This document shows, one piece after another, positions 41,501-51,715 of a DNA stretch of 64,000 nucleotides (position 1 is the stretch's first letter; every line of letters starts with the position of its first letter). The notes beneath the pieces are model-generated. The model was given only the letters and a program-made list of their open reading frames with translations, was not told where the DNA came from and searched no databases. The position numbers were made by a program, and so were the translations under genes. The DNA lies in assembly GCF_041296385.1 (NCBI RefSeq), contig NW_027184085.1, forward strand, positions 9,667,301-9,731,300. Direction: 5' to 3'. The stretch is from Aphelocoma coerulescens (taxonomy: Eukaryota > Chordata > Aves > Passeriformes > Corvidae).

Positions 41501-44500
41501 GGTCTTGGTTTTGGAGGTTTTTGACCTCAGTGCTGGATGTGGGACACGGATGCTGCAGTCCCTGCTGAACACACCTCACTTCTTGTGCCAATACAGGTGG
41601 TATTTATTCATTTTCTCCCTTCTCCATATGTCTTGTTTTTCCATTTTAGCGTAGGGTATTCACATGTGGAACATCCTCTGTAGGAACAAGGGAAAAGCCA
41701 GGTTGGCTGGCATCCATCTGATTCCTGCTTTTCCTGTACCTGAGCCTGCTGTGGCTTAGTTACTGCCTGGGGTTGCACCAGGTGCCTCTCCCTGTAGGCA
41801 GAGAGTGGGATCACGTGGAGGAAAGTGATCCTTTGCCCTCCCTGAGCAGTGCTTCAGCTGTTTTCCTTGATTCCGAGATAAAGAACCAAACAAAGTAAAT
41901 ACCCAGGCAATGAGTAAAACTCAGCACTTCCGGGCTGCCAATCCTGGAGGTCACGGTGGGGCTGGATGCATCGGATCATCCAGCAATCTGCACGAAGGTG
42001 GGAGAGGAAAGGGGAGATTACCTCAGTACAAGATGTGCTGTTCGCCACCGCTGCTGTAAAACTACCTTTTAATAAATCCCAGCTGGCAGCTGCATTTAAC
42101 ATTGACGTTTTTGGCAGCTGCCATTTGCTGTTCCTTTCAGACGGTAGACGCTGTCTGTCTTCTTAATGAGCTGATTTTTTTTTTTTCCTTCCTGAAGGCA
42201 GATTTATGTTCTCAAATGCGTTTAATAGAAATAAGCTCAATGGGCCAGACCTGAGGTAGGGAAACGTGATCTTGTGAAGTGTGCCAGCGAGTCAGGAGAG
42301 TTCTGCAGTGGCTCTACATCCCAGCTCGGGCTGTGACTGGGTGTACTGGTGGCAAAAAGCATGTGGGCCAGGCAGAGCTAGGCACTCCTGAAGCAAGCTC
42401 AGCTCCACTTAACCTGCAGACTCAGGAGTAGAGTTTCCCTCACAGTGCAAAGTGCAGAGGTTTATTCCTGCAATAGCTGGTTCTCCTGGCTGATCCAGAA
42501 ATACTTGGGAGAGACTGCCTTATTTATGGAGCTGTGCATGCCATATCTCAGATATTTCCTTCTGTTCATTCCTCTTATCAGTAAAGTTAACCCTGAGCTG
42601 ACTGTGCTGATGCCCAGACCATGTTAGCCGAAGGTTGTGCACTGCTCAGGCTGGAGGGACTTGTGCCTGGAGTTGACCTTTGAGCAGCAATCAGAGAAAC
42701 CTGCTCCAGCTCCATGTACTGTTGCACCAGGAGTGTTGGACACCTGTGAGCTCCATGAGCAAGGCCTGCAAGCTGGCAGTGGGTTTGCACAATGCAGTCA
42801 CAAAGCGGAAAATTGCTGGTCCAGACAAATTCCTCATCTCTTTCAGCTGGAATTTCTGGTCTCTGACCTCCCCCACCACAAACCCAACATGCTGGGCATC
42901 CTCATGGATGCTGGTCTGGCTGTCATCCGCAGCCTGCTGCTTGCCAGGGCAGTGTGATACTCTGCTGCATTTGTCTTCCAGGAAAAGAAGTTCCTTAAGT
43001 GCTCTGGAGCACGATCAGGTGCTGGGAGCTCTCCAATTCTGTATGCTACTACCTCAATATGTGACAGAACACAACTGCTCCATCTCCTCAGCCTCTGGGT
43101 GCTCTCCTTGCACCTTCCTCCTTGCAAGGCTGCCTCTTCTAGCCTGAGTTAGTTCTCTCATGCCACTGCCATGAGAGAACATAGTGCCATCAGGAAAGCT
43201 GGCATGTGATGGGTGCTTCGCCCCACTTTCAGCTGTGCTGGAGGGCCCTCCCAGCCCTCAAGTCCCAGCCCTGTTTGGTGCCTGGCCAGGGCAGTGCAGG
43301 CTTTTTGCCACCTGTCTGCTGCAGAATCAAAGATGTAGGAGTGCTTTTCCAGGGATTTGTTGTCTTCCTTCTTAAAATCAGAGGTGTGTGCCACAGTGGG
43401 GAGCTGCAGGAGGGAGGAGGCTCAGGGCTCCGTCAGCAGCTGCCTCTGCTGGGAGGCAGTGCTGCCGGCAGGGCGTCATGCCCGCCCGGCTGCTGCCTAA
43501 TCCCTGCCCTCAGCACCATCCTGCTTTGCATCCTTTACCCGGCATTACCTTCCTCGAAGCACCTGCAGCTCAGCTCATCCCGGCTGGGACACGGCCAATG
43601 CCGACATCCTCCCTGGTGGCTCCGCTGCGAGCGGAGGTGGACCCAATGCCGACCTAGATAAAGCTCTTCTCACACAGCACAGCACTCAAACCCAGGGTGA
43701 TTTCATCCCCAGGGATGAACCAAGCCTCTTTCTAGGATGCGGGGTAGCTCCCGCAGTTACTGGTGTTACTTCAGCAACTGTTTTCCCAAATGCCAGCAAA
43801 GTTGAGCAAGAAGAATGAAAAACAGGGACATACGGTGGAGGAGCGATTGCCTCGGATTCTTGCGTCTTGGCTCTGGGAAGGAAACATTAAGATCCTGTCT
43901 GCCTTCGCTGTTACCGCCCGCTTCTGCTCACATCTCTGTCTGCTTTCCCCGTCCACGTGTTCCTATAGGGAGTTCTTGTTCTCCTTTCTGTTTTGTGGCT
44001 GGAGGTGTCCTTTTCTTGGGACACGTGGGCACATGCAGCCATGGCACACAGCACTGGGCACCAGCGAGCAGGAGGGCTTTGGCATCCTTGCCTGAGTGCA
44101 CAGCAGAAACTCCTTGATGTGGGAAGATTGTCCTTTGTTTACCCCCCAACCTGCTGGAGATCAGCCAAGCACCTGCTGCTCACACAGAGCTGATGATGGC
44201 GTCCTCCAGCAGGCTAAAGACTTCATCCCTGGAGGACACCCTCTCCAGGAGGAGTCCTGTGCAGATGAGCCATGCAAGGAGACAGGACCTTCTCTCTTGT
44301 TCTCCCCTCACCAGAGACCCCCAACCAGCTCTGGCACAGATCCCACTGCAAACCCTCTGGTTCAAAGCCTTGGTTCAGCTGCAGAAGCCCCATCCATCAT
44401 CTCAGAGCCAGTGGCCAGCATGAGATGTTTCTCCCTGTGCCTGTTCCTGCTCTGCCTCTGGAGGCTTTTTCTGGGGAGGGGAATGCAGAACATTCCCCCA

Positions 44501-45742
44501 CCTACACCAGAAACAGCACTTGCCTCTTCCTCCACTCTTCTTGCAAGGTGCTTTGGGAGGGCTGGGACCCCCAGGACCCAGTTCAGAGGGACAAACCTGT
44601 GCCAGCCCCCACATGGAAGCTCGAGGCTGTAGCTCAGCAACCCCCCCATCCCCTGCCCCCTTCCAGAAGCATCGTTCTGCAGTCCTCTTGCTCAGCCCTT
44701 GCCGAAAGCCTGGAGACGATCCTGCCCACATGTACGACAGAGCTGTCTGAGTTATTTAAGGACACAAGGATTTTCTTGCTGCATTCCCGTGTCACGTGGC
44801 TCGCCAATGCAGGCCGGTGTGCGGCTGCTGCCGGGGGCTGGGGTGCAGCAGGGTGGCACCCCCCCACCAGCTCCTGGCTGTGCAGTGGGATGGGAGATGG
44901 GAACCAGCCCCTCCAGCACCCCAGCTCCCAGGGAAGCTCAGTGCCACAGCCACAGCATTGTCCCATGCCAGCATAGTCTTGTGGGGGCTGTCGGTGACAG
45001 GGATGGGACATGGGCTGTGCTATAGATAACCCCAGCACCGGGCAGAGCTGCCGTGCTCCGGAGGGTGACAGCTGATGGGCTGTGGCGGCATCCCATGATC
45101 TCGGCTGGATTTTCGGCTGCCTGAGGCTGGGAGACGAGGCTGGAAAAGGGCTAAATTTAGCCTGTGCTGTTGCTGTGGGTGGCTGGGCGCTTGCTGGTGG
45201 TGCCTTCTGGGCAGCCCAGGAGGTAGGAAGGAGAGTCCTTCCCCCCCCATGAGGGCTGGGGCACCCCTCTCCTGGGGCACCCCTCTCCTGCACGTCTCCT
45301 GCAGCCCCGTTCATGGTGGTTGGACCAGGCTGGTACCAGCAGAGAGCTGTGCTTGCACCGGTGAGCATCACCCGATGCTCTTGGGCAGCATCCAAAGGGA
45401 GCTGGGCAGTTCAACCCAGGGAGCAGCCAGTGGGGAGACAGGATGTGGTTGTTGGGATGCTTTGGGGGGTCACTCTGTCTGATGGCCTGTCCCCTCTTCC
45501 TCCCTCAGGCCTTGTGCGGCTGCACCGTGAACATTCCCACCATCGATGGACGGGTGATCCCACTTCCCTGCAATGACATCATCAAGCCGGGGACAGTGAA
45601 GAGACTACGTGGGGAGGGGCTGCCCTTCCCCAAGGCCCCCAGCCAGCGGGGAGACTTGATCGTGGAGTTCAAAATCCGCTTCCCGGACAGAATAGCTCCC
45701 CAGACGAGACAGATCCTCAAGCAGCACCTCCCATGCTCCTAG
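38326..45742 (+). CDS. DNAJB5: DNAJB5 (Hsp40/DnaJ B5), main isoform, 3 coding exons
   Basis: Coding exons are 38326-38536, 40784-41382 and 45509-45742 (TAG at 45740-45742), giving 347 residues against 348 in mammals. Residues 4-70 form the J domain with HPD at 32-34, which stimulates Hsp70 ATPase. Residues 71-150 are a G/F-rich linker with an acidic run (MDMDDDDD). Residues 162-347 are the two-lobed substrate-binding C-terminal domain of class B J-proteins, without a zinc finger. C273 and C275 (motif LCGC) match the redox pair reported in mouse near 274/276, through which thioredoxin and DnaJb5 control HDAC4 export in heart. The protein is cytosolic and nuclear. It converges with VCP downstream. 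A heat-shock element in the promoter suggests HSF1 control. Confidence 0.97.
39071..39101. repeat. (GGA)n microsatellite
   Basis: About ten GGA/GAG triplets, a pure purine tract on the plus strand inside a DNAJB5 intron. Confidence 0.95.
40207..40430 (-). mobile_element. CR1 LINE 3' fragment in DNAJB5 intron
   Basis: A reverse-complement tail (TAGAATCACTGAAGGTGGAAAA) is followed by 'ctgggcagcctgttccaataccttacc' and 'ctgtgaagaaatttttcctaat', all diagnostic CR1 3' segments. It is antisense to DNAJB5. Confidence 0.9.
40784..41382 (+). CDS. DNAJB5: DNAJB5 exon: G/F linker and C-terminal lobe I (71-270)
   Basis: The acceptor TTCCAG and donor AAAGAG|GTGGGT bracket 599 nt that start one base into a glycine codon. 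It encodes the motif [19 protein letters not shown], the acidic run at 129-135, and lobe I with the motif [19 protein letters not shown]. Confidence 0.96.
42080..42120. promoter_or_regulatory. Cluster of three CAGCTG E-boxes
   Basis: CAGCTG occurs at 42080-42085, 42087-42092 and 42115-42120, the last inside the palindrome GGCAGCTGCC. Clustered E-boxes of this type bind bHLH dimers in muscle or neural enhancers. The region is AT-rich and non-repetitive, unlike the surrounding intron. Confidence 0.45.
45151..45160. promoter_or_regulatory. MEF2 consensus site
   Basis: CTAAATTTAG is a perfect palindromic match to CTA(A/T)4TAG, 349 bp upstream of the last DNAJB5 exon. Confidence 0.5.
45509..45742 (+). 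CDS. DNAJB5: DNAJB5 last coding exon: C-terminal lobe II (271-347)
   Basis: The acceptor CCTCAG lies before GCCTTGTGCGGC, phase 0, and TAG is at 45740. It encodes the redox-candidate LCGC motif, the [10 protein letters not shown] segment and the conserved end ILKQHLPCS. Confidence 0.97.
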   Translation, partial: ALCGCTVNIPTIDGRVIPLPCNDIIKPGTVKRLRGEGLPFPKAPSQRGDLIVEFKIRFPDRIAPQTRQILKQHLPCS

Positions 45743-47575
45743 AGCCCAGGGACTCTCCTCCGAAGCAGCAATACTCCAAACGCATGTGCCGCAGCACCTG
45801 GCCCACACAGAGCCAAGGTGCCACAGCACTTTTAAAATGCAAAAAAAAAAAAAAATCCAACCCCTCACACTACTTTTCTCCCTCAAAAAACCCACCCAAC
45901 CCACCCCCTATCCATCCTTCTTGGCCGGTTTTTTACTCCAACAATGGGGAGACTCCTGTCTGCCACAGCTCTCCCAGCTGCCACACCTTTTCTTTGTCCC
46001 CAGAGGTCCATCTTTTCTGCCTCGCGTGAGCGAGAGCCGTGGGCCCTTTGCCCGGGGAGGTGCGTTGTGTTGTGGGTTTTTTATGTCACCTGCTTTTCAG
46101 GCCACTCTTCCCACAAGAAGCTGGACTTGTCGGGGTCCGGCGCAGTGTAAATAGGACTCCGCAGGATCTGGCATCCCCGCTGCTGGTTTTTCTCTTCCCC
46201 TCTTTGATACTTGCTGCTGTTTGGGGTCCCGGCTGAACCGCGGTGCCAATCACTCCTGCCTGCGGTGGCCCCCCCAGTAGCCGGACAATTTCTCACCTGG
46301 GGCCACGGTACCAAGTCCAACCGTGGTCCGCTCTCCTGTGCCAAGCCTACACCGAGCCTCGGCTGTGCCAAACAACGGAGCACGTGGGGATGGTCCATCC
46401 AGCCTCCTGCCCCTGCCCGGGGATGTCCCCAGTGCCCGTGGGCAGCACTTGCCTGCACCTGCTGCCCACAGGGCCCCAGCCAGCAGGAGGAGGGGGGAAA
46501 GCCCAGGGTGGAGCTTTCTTTTTTCAGATGTGTTGAGTTTGCATTGCTGCTTTTATTTTTTAAATACATATATATAGAGCTTATTAGATAAACTTCGTAA
46601 GGGTTTTTCTCTGCCTGTATTGGGGATACTGGCCTGACGCACCCAGGCTTTTTTTGAAAGGGGGATGATTCAGCCACACGAACAGCAAACCCCTGGAGTG
46701 GGGTTGTGTGTGCGTGTAGCACTAATCTGGGTGCAAAAGCAGAGCCAAGCGTGAGCAGAGCTGTGGGTTTCACTAGTGTTTCAGGTCAAATTAGGGATTC
46801 TAATAAGAAGAGAGAGGCGTGTGTATATATTTTTCTACAGGGACAATTCATTCAGGAGGTGTTTCTGGACATCAGGGCGGAGCTGGGAGGTGCATGAGGC
46901 AGTCTGTTTAGTGGCTCCATTTTCAAATACTGTATTTTTTTAAAACATTTGGATTTCCATCAGGAGAATTTTTATATTTCTTACCTTTCTCGGCCCACTC
47001 TGCCTCAGGCCAGTTTTTTTTTCCCAGGAAAGGGCTGCTATGGAGCAGGAGGCGCGTTCGACCTGGCTTTGTACAGCTCTTTTTTGACCACAGCACCACC
47101 GAGAAAACCCCTGCCAAAATATTCCCCTCCACTCCAGGAATCCTTTTTTTTTTTTTTTTTTAATTTCTTAAAAAAAAAAAAGAGAATTCACTGACTTGAA
47201 GTGGGGGGTCCCTTGGGGCAGGGGCTGTGCGGGGGGTGTCTGTGGGGCTGGGGGTACAGCTGTGCAGTGTTACCCTGTGGGGCGAGGAGACCCGTGAGGC
47301 GCTGCTGAATCAATCGCCCGCTTTGGCCAGCGAGGGGAGGCCACTGGTTCCCTCCACTGGTCCCTGTGGAGTTCAATGTGGAGAAATGTGGTGGACGCCG
47401 TGAGCGAGAAGACAGGCCAGCGCGCAGACGCAAGCTGATTTGTTTTTCTCGGTTTCAACGAGACCTGAATGTTTTATAGTGGGGTTTTTTGTAATTTTCT
47501 TTTTTTTTTTTTTTCTTTTTTTTTTTTTTTTTGTAATGTCAGTATTGAGAGAAATAAAGAAGTATTTTGAAAAAT
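45743..47575 (+). other. DNAJB5: DNAJB5 3' UTR
   Basis: The UTR runs from the stop to a clear poly(A) signal, AATAAA at 47553-47558, with a GT-rich downstream element (GGGGTGTGTTGTGATGGG). It contains several A- or T-rich tracts (45841-45855, about 47140-47180 and 47500-47532). Length is about 1.83 kb. Confidence 0.85.
47553..47558 (+). terminator. DNAJB5: DNAJB5 poly(A) signal AATAAA
   Basis: A canonical hexamer within GAGAAATAAAGAAG, with a GT-rich downstream element starting about 30 bp later. Confidence 0.88.
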
Positions 47576-48535
47576 ACACTTCCTTGGGGTGTGTTGTGAT
47601 GGGAGGTGCCAGGCTGGGCTCCAGTAGACAGCGGGCAGAGGGCTCTGTGCCAGGGTCATTGCCACCACCAGCCTGGCCAGGTGCCCTTGTGGCTGGCAGG
47701 GAGAGGAAGAGGAAATGTATTTGTTCTGGTCCCTGGTGCACAGAACCTTCAGGGCCTGCTAACGAGGGGATGGGAATGAATACATGACCTGCTCGGTCCT
47801 GAATGGCTGCTCCCCTCGTGCATGGCCTCGGTTGTGCTGACCACACTGCCAAGGACTGGGAGCAGAGGGTGATGGTGAGGGGCTCTGCCCCCTTGGGGCT
47901 CTGGGACGTGGCTAACATGGGCAGTGGGATGGTCAGTGAAGGGCTGCAGGGGGAGGCTGGAAAGAGCAGTGCCCATCTCAGAAGGGCGCTGGGGCACGTT
48001 GAGAGCCAGAGGCATTATTGGCACCCATGGAAAGTCCTGCTGATGCCAGGGAGTGTTTGCACAATGCTCCCATCAGGAGCAATGCACAAAGACAGGAGAT
48101 GAGAGCAAAACCCATGGGCCTTGTGCCTGTCTCTCAAGTTCGGTGTGTGGCTCAAGAGGATTTCATTTTGGGTGAGAGTAGTCAATGAATTAAACTGTAT
48201 GGTTTAATTGCAGTTAATTGCTGCATAACACTGCATATAGTTTCCATGGCCACTATATGCCCATCACCCTCACTGGGCACCTCACCTCTCCAAATTTGGG
48301 GATCTGGACCCAACTCTCCTTTGATTGCCACATTCATGAAGGATGAGCTTTGATGAAACCAGCCAAGCCCAGCAGTGATGGAATCAGAACTGGTTTCTAC
48401 ATGTGACACCACCACACACTGTCATTCCTGCCCCAAAAGACTCTTAGGACAAATGAAACCCAAATCATGGACTAAATGGCCTCAAGGGACTTTTGTAAGG
48501 AGGGTGGTCCATAGACAGGGGGAATGGTGTCACCA

Positions 48536-48840
48536 CAGAATCAAAGAATGATTTGGGTTGGAAGGGACCTTAAACCTCCTCTCATTCTCCCCTCTGCCAT
48601 GGACAGGGAGACCTTCCACTCGACCAGGTTGCTCAAAGTGCCATCCAGCCTGGCCTTGAACACTGCCAGTGATGGGTTATGCACAAATTTTCTGGGCAAC
48701 TTATGCCAGTGCTTCACACCCTGACAGTAAAGAATTTCTTTCTGGTATCCAATCTCTTTCAGTTTGAAGTGATTACTCTTTGTCTTGTCACTACATGCCC
48801 TTGTCAAAAACCTCTCCCCATCCTTCTTATAGGCTCCCTT
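48536..48840 (-). mobile_element. CR1 LINE 3' fragment
   Basis: It begins CACAGAATCAAAGAATGATT and continues TTGGGTTGGAAGGGACCTTA, the reverse complement of a CR1 3' end, then 'gaccaggttgctcaaag' and 'cttatgccagtgcttcacaccctgac'. Confidence 0.93.
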
Positions 48841-48942
48841 CAGGCAGTGGAAGGGATCAAAAGACTGATATCAGAAGACAGGAAAGGTGATGGGGTATTG
48901 GGAACTGGGGGACCTGGCATGATGTAAATGGTATGGAATAAG

Positions 48943-49290
48943 TGGTGGTTTCAGCTGGGATAGAGTTCATTTTCTCCCTAGTAGCTGTTTCAGTGCTGTG
49001 ATTTGGATTCAGGATGAGAATCATGTTGATAACACGCTGATGGTTTCAGTTGTTGCTCAGCAGTGCTTACCCTTACTCAAGCACTGTTTGGTTTCCCATG
49101 GTCTGCCCGTGAGCAGGTGCACGAGAAGCCAGGAGGGAGCATGGCCAGGAGAGCTGACCCAAACTGGCCAAAGGATTATCCATGCCACAGAACACCATGT
49201 CTAGTGTATAAAATGGGGAGAATGAGTGAGTGGCTGCATGGCACTTGTGAAACCTCAAAAGTCCTTTCTGGTGCCCAACATGGGCGCAGA
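48943..49290 (+). mobile_element. Endogenous retrovirus LTR fragment with start of internal region
   Basis: GTTTCAGCTGGGATAGAGTT, 'ctccctagtagctg' and 'ttgttgctcagcagtgctta' match, from memory, the U3 of an avian ERVL-type LTR. A TATA-like TATAAAAT lies at 49207-49214, where an LTR promoter is expected. TGGTGCCCAACATGGG at 49269-49284 resembles a primer-binding-site junction. No retroviral coding region is present nearby; it is an old, defective remnant. Confidence 0.7.
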
Positions 49291-49499
49291 GGATGGAGTA
49301 ACATCAGATCTGAGCAGACTGTGTTAGACAAGGCTTGTCATAAGCATTTGCTGTATTAGTTTAATAGTTTCTGGTCACAAGGTTGTTTTGTTTGCACTGA
49401 AGAATTCCTGTGCATGTGCTCACAGGAGCACCTTGCTCGGTGTGTGTCCCTTGTGGTGGCATTGATCCTCCGTGGGGCCTGGGTGGGTTTTTCTTTGCA

Positions 49500-49682
49500 C
49501 TAGTGGTTTATAGGTGCCTCTAAGTGCCACATCTACACCATCCCTGAAATTTTCCACAAAGATGTGCAGATCTGGTGCTTAGGAACATGGTTTAGTGGTG
49601 GACTTAGCAGTGCTGGGTTAATTGTTGGACTCTATAATCTTAGAAGCCTTTTCCAACCCAAACATTCTGTGATTCTATGATG
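49500..49682 (+). mobile_element. CR1 LINE 3' tail fragment
   Basis: A forward CR1 tail ends 'ttctgtgattctatgat' at about 49681, preceded by 'ttggactctataatcttagaagccttttccaaccc'. Confidence 0.75.
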
Positions 49683-49689
49683 CACATCT

Positions 49690-50290
49690 TTTAAATACTA
49701 TGGGGATTTCACTGGGAGAAGAGACCGATCCCCACCTGGCTACAGCCTCCTATCGGGTCGCTGTAGAGAGTGATCAGGTTCCCACTGAGCCTCCTTTTCT
49801 CCAGGATAAACACCTCCAGCTCCCTCAGCTGCTCCTCACAGGATTTGTGTTCCAGACTCTTCCCCAGCTCTGTTCCCCTTCTCTGGACACGCTCCAGCAC
49901 CTCAGTGTCTTCTGTACTGTGGGGGGCCAAGAACTGGGCACAGCACTTGGAGTGTGGCCTCACCAGTGCCCAGCACAGGGGGACAGTCACTGCCCTGGTC
50001 CTGCTGGCCACACCATTGCTGATGCATGCAGGATGTCCTTGGCCTTCTTGGCCACCTGGGCACACTCCAGCTCATGTTCAGCCACTGAAAAACAGCAGGT
50101 CCTTTCCCACCCAGGAATTTTCCAGCCACTCTGTCCCAGCCTGGAGCTGCAGGAGGTTTTTGTAATCCAAGGACAGGACCCGGCCCTTGTCCTGGTTGAA
50201 TCTCATAAAATTGGCTTCAGTCCACGGATCCATTGGTACAGCAGAAATCTCCGTTTGTGAGACAAATCTGATACAACCACTCAACACTGC
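49690..50290 (-). mobile_element. CR1 LINE fragment, longer 5' extent
   Basis: Reverse CR1 with 'ctccagctccctcagctgctcctcacagga', 'ccagctctgttccccttctctggac', 'ctgggcacagcacttggagtgtggcctcacc' and 'tggccacctgggcacac', segments further 5' in the element than the other copies here. Confidence 0.9.
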
Positions 50291-50407
50291 CATCCCCTCT
50301 GTATTTCGGGAGCCATCTGTTGGGAACTGTTCATAACTGCACCTTTGGCCTTTTTCCTCGGAGAGTCGAACGATGGGAGAAGTATTTTTCTACATCTCCC
50401 TTCTTTC

Positions 50408-50560
50408 ACAGAATCAGTCATAGAATGGGTTTGGTTGGAAGGGACCTTAAAGCTCATCTCATTCCAGCCCCCTGGCATGGGTAGGGACACCTTCCACTTG
50501 ACCAGGTTGCTCAAAGCCCCATCAAGCCTGACCTTGGACGTTTCTAGGGATGGGGCATCC
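50408..50560 (-). mobile_element. CR1 LINE 3' fragment
   Basis: CACAGAATCAGTCATAGAATG is followed by 'tttggttggaagggaccttaaagctcatc' and 'gaccaggttgctcaaagccccatc'. Reverse orientation. Confidence 0.92.
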
Positions 50561-50819
50561 ACATCTGTAATTCCTTCCTGCCTTCCATCTTCGGAAGCCC
50601 TCCATTCCCCCAGACTGGTAACAGCAGGCATCCTTTTAGGGAAGAGGGAGGGGATGGGGTACCTGGTGATTTTACCTGTGAGAACATGGAGACGAGACAA
50701 GAATGTGGGAAGGAAAACCTACCTTGACCATAGAGACACAGGTATGGGAATTGCAAAGGAAAACAATCAAAAATGGGGGTTCTTCCAGAATATTCACTGC
50801 CCAGTCTCCAGTGGGTAGT

Positions 50820-51118
50820 TTCCCAGGCAGAGTCCAAAGGCTGATGGTATTCCTGATCCTATGGCAAGAATGAAGCTGTGAAGCTCTGTGAAGGGGAGAT
50901 TGAGGTTGAAAAGGTTTTTCACACAGAGGGGTTGTTGGGCACTGGCACAGGCTCCCCAGGGAAGCGGTCACAGCACCAAGCCTGAGAGCTCAAGATGTGT
51001 TTGGACAATGCTCTCAGGCACAGGGTGTGACCCTTGGGCTGTCCTGTGCAGCACCAGGAGCTGGACTCGATGTTCATGATGTGTCCATTCCAACTCATGA
51101 TGTTCTGTGATTCTATAA
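50820..51118 (+). mobile_element. CR1 LINE 3' fragment
   Basis: Forward CR1: 'ggttgttgggcactggcacaggctccccaggg', 'ctcaagatgtgtttggacaatgctctc' and the tail 'gatgttctgtgattctat' ending near 51117. Confidence 0.92.
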
Positions 51119-51296
51119 GACATCCTAATCCATTTCTACAAGAAGTGAGTGGCAAATCCTATGACCAGGACTAGAAGGGCCCTGCTTCTATCCTCTATCC
51201 CACACAGGGCACCTTAAAGTCATGGAGCTACACAGGGCGGAACCCATTCATATTGCTGGAGGGAACAAAGGAACTCTTCAGTGTTCTGTGTTCTGC

Positions 51297-51405
51297 CAGT
51301 GAGCAGGTGCACAAGAAACCAAGAGGGAGCATGGCCAGGAGAGCTGACCCAAACTGGCCAAAGGATTATCCATGCCACAGAGCATCAGGGCAGTGTATTA
51401 AATGG
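51297..51405 (+). mobile_element. Second LTR fragment of the same family
   Basis: About 108 bp from AGTGAGCAGGTGCACAAG to the degraded TATA region GTGTATTAAATGG are nearly identical to 49108-49216 and lie in the same orientation about 2.19 kb away. The rest of the LTR is missing. Confidence 0.75.
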
Positions 51406-51464
51406 AGGGTTGTGGCGGGTGGGGTGGGAATGAGCAGCTGAGAGGTACTGGGTTCAAACTTCCG

Positions 51465-51715
51465 TAGAAGGGGAACATCCTTCTTCCCCTTGGAGTAGGA
51501 ACATCCATAGGGAAGTGATACCCATGGGGCAGGAAATGTCAATGGGGAGGGCACATCCATAGTGCAGGGGGTGCCCGTGGAGGAGGGATGCCCTTGGGAC
51601 AAGGATAGCCATGGGGAGAGGATGCACATGGGCTAGGGGGCTCAAGAGGAAGGGATGTCCTGGGGGCCAGTGATGCCAGTGGAGCAGGGATGCCCACAGC
51701 ACATCCATGCCTGGC
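51465..51715. repeat. Degenerate short-period repeat
   Basis: Words such as ACATCCATAGGG, ATGCCCTTGGGAC and GGATGCCCACAG recur every 25-35 bp with heavy divergence. An old minisatellite. Confidence 0.65.

Larger units (their letters stand above)
41383..45508 (+). other. DNAJB5: DNAJB5 intron 3 with enhancer-like blocks
   Basis: This 4.1-kb intron begins GTGGGT and ends CCTCAG. I see no coding exon or transposon. Two compact blocks look regulatory: about 41985-42240, with three CAGCTG E-boxes, and about 44735-45165, with a CACGTG box, a CATTCC (TEAD/M-CAT) motif and a perfect MEF2 site. Confidence 0.65.
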
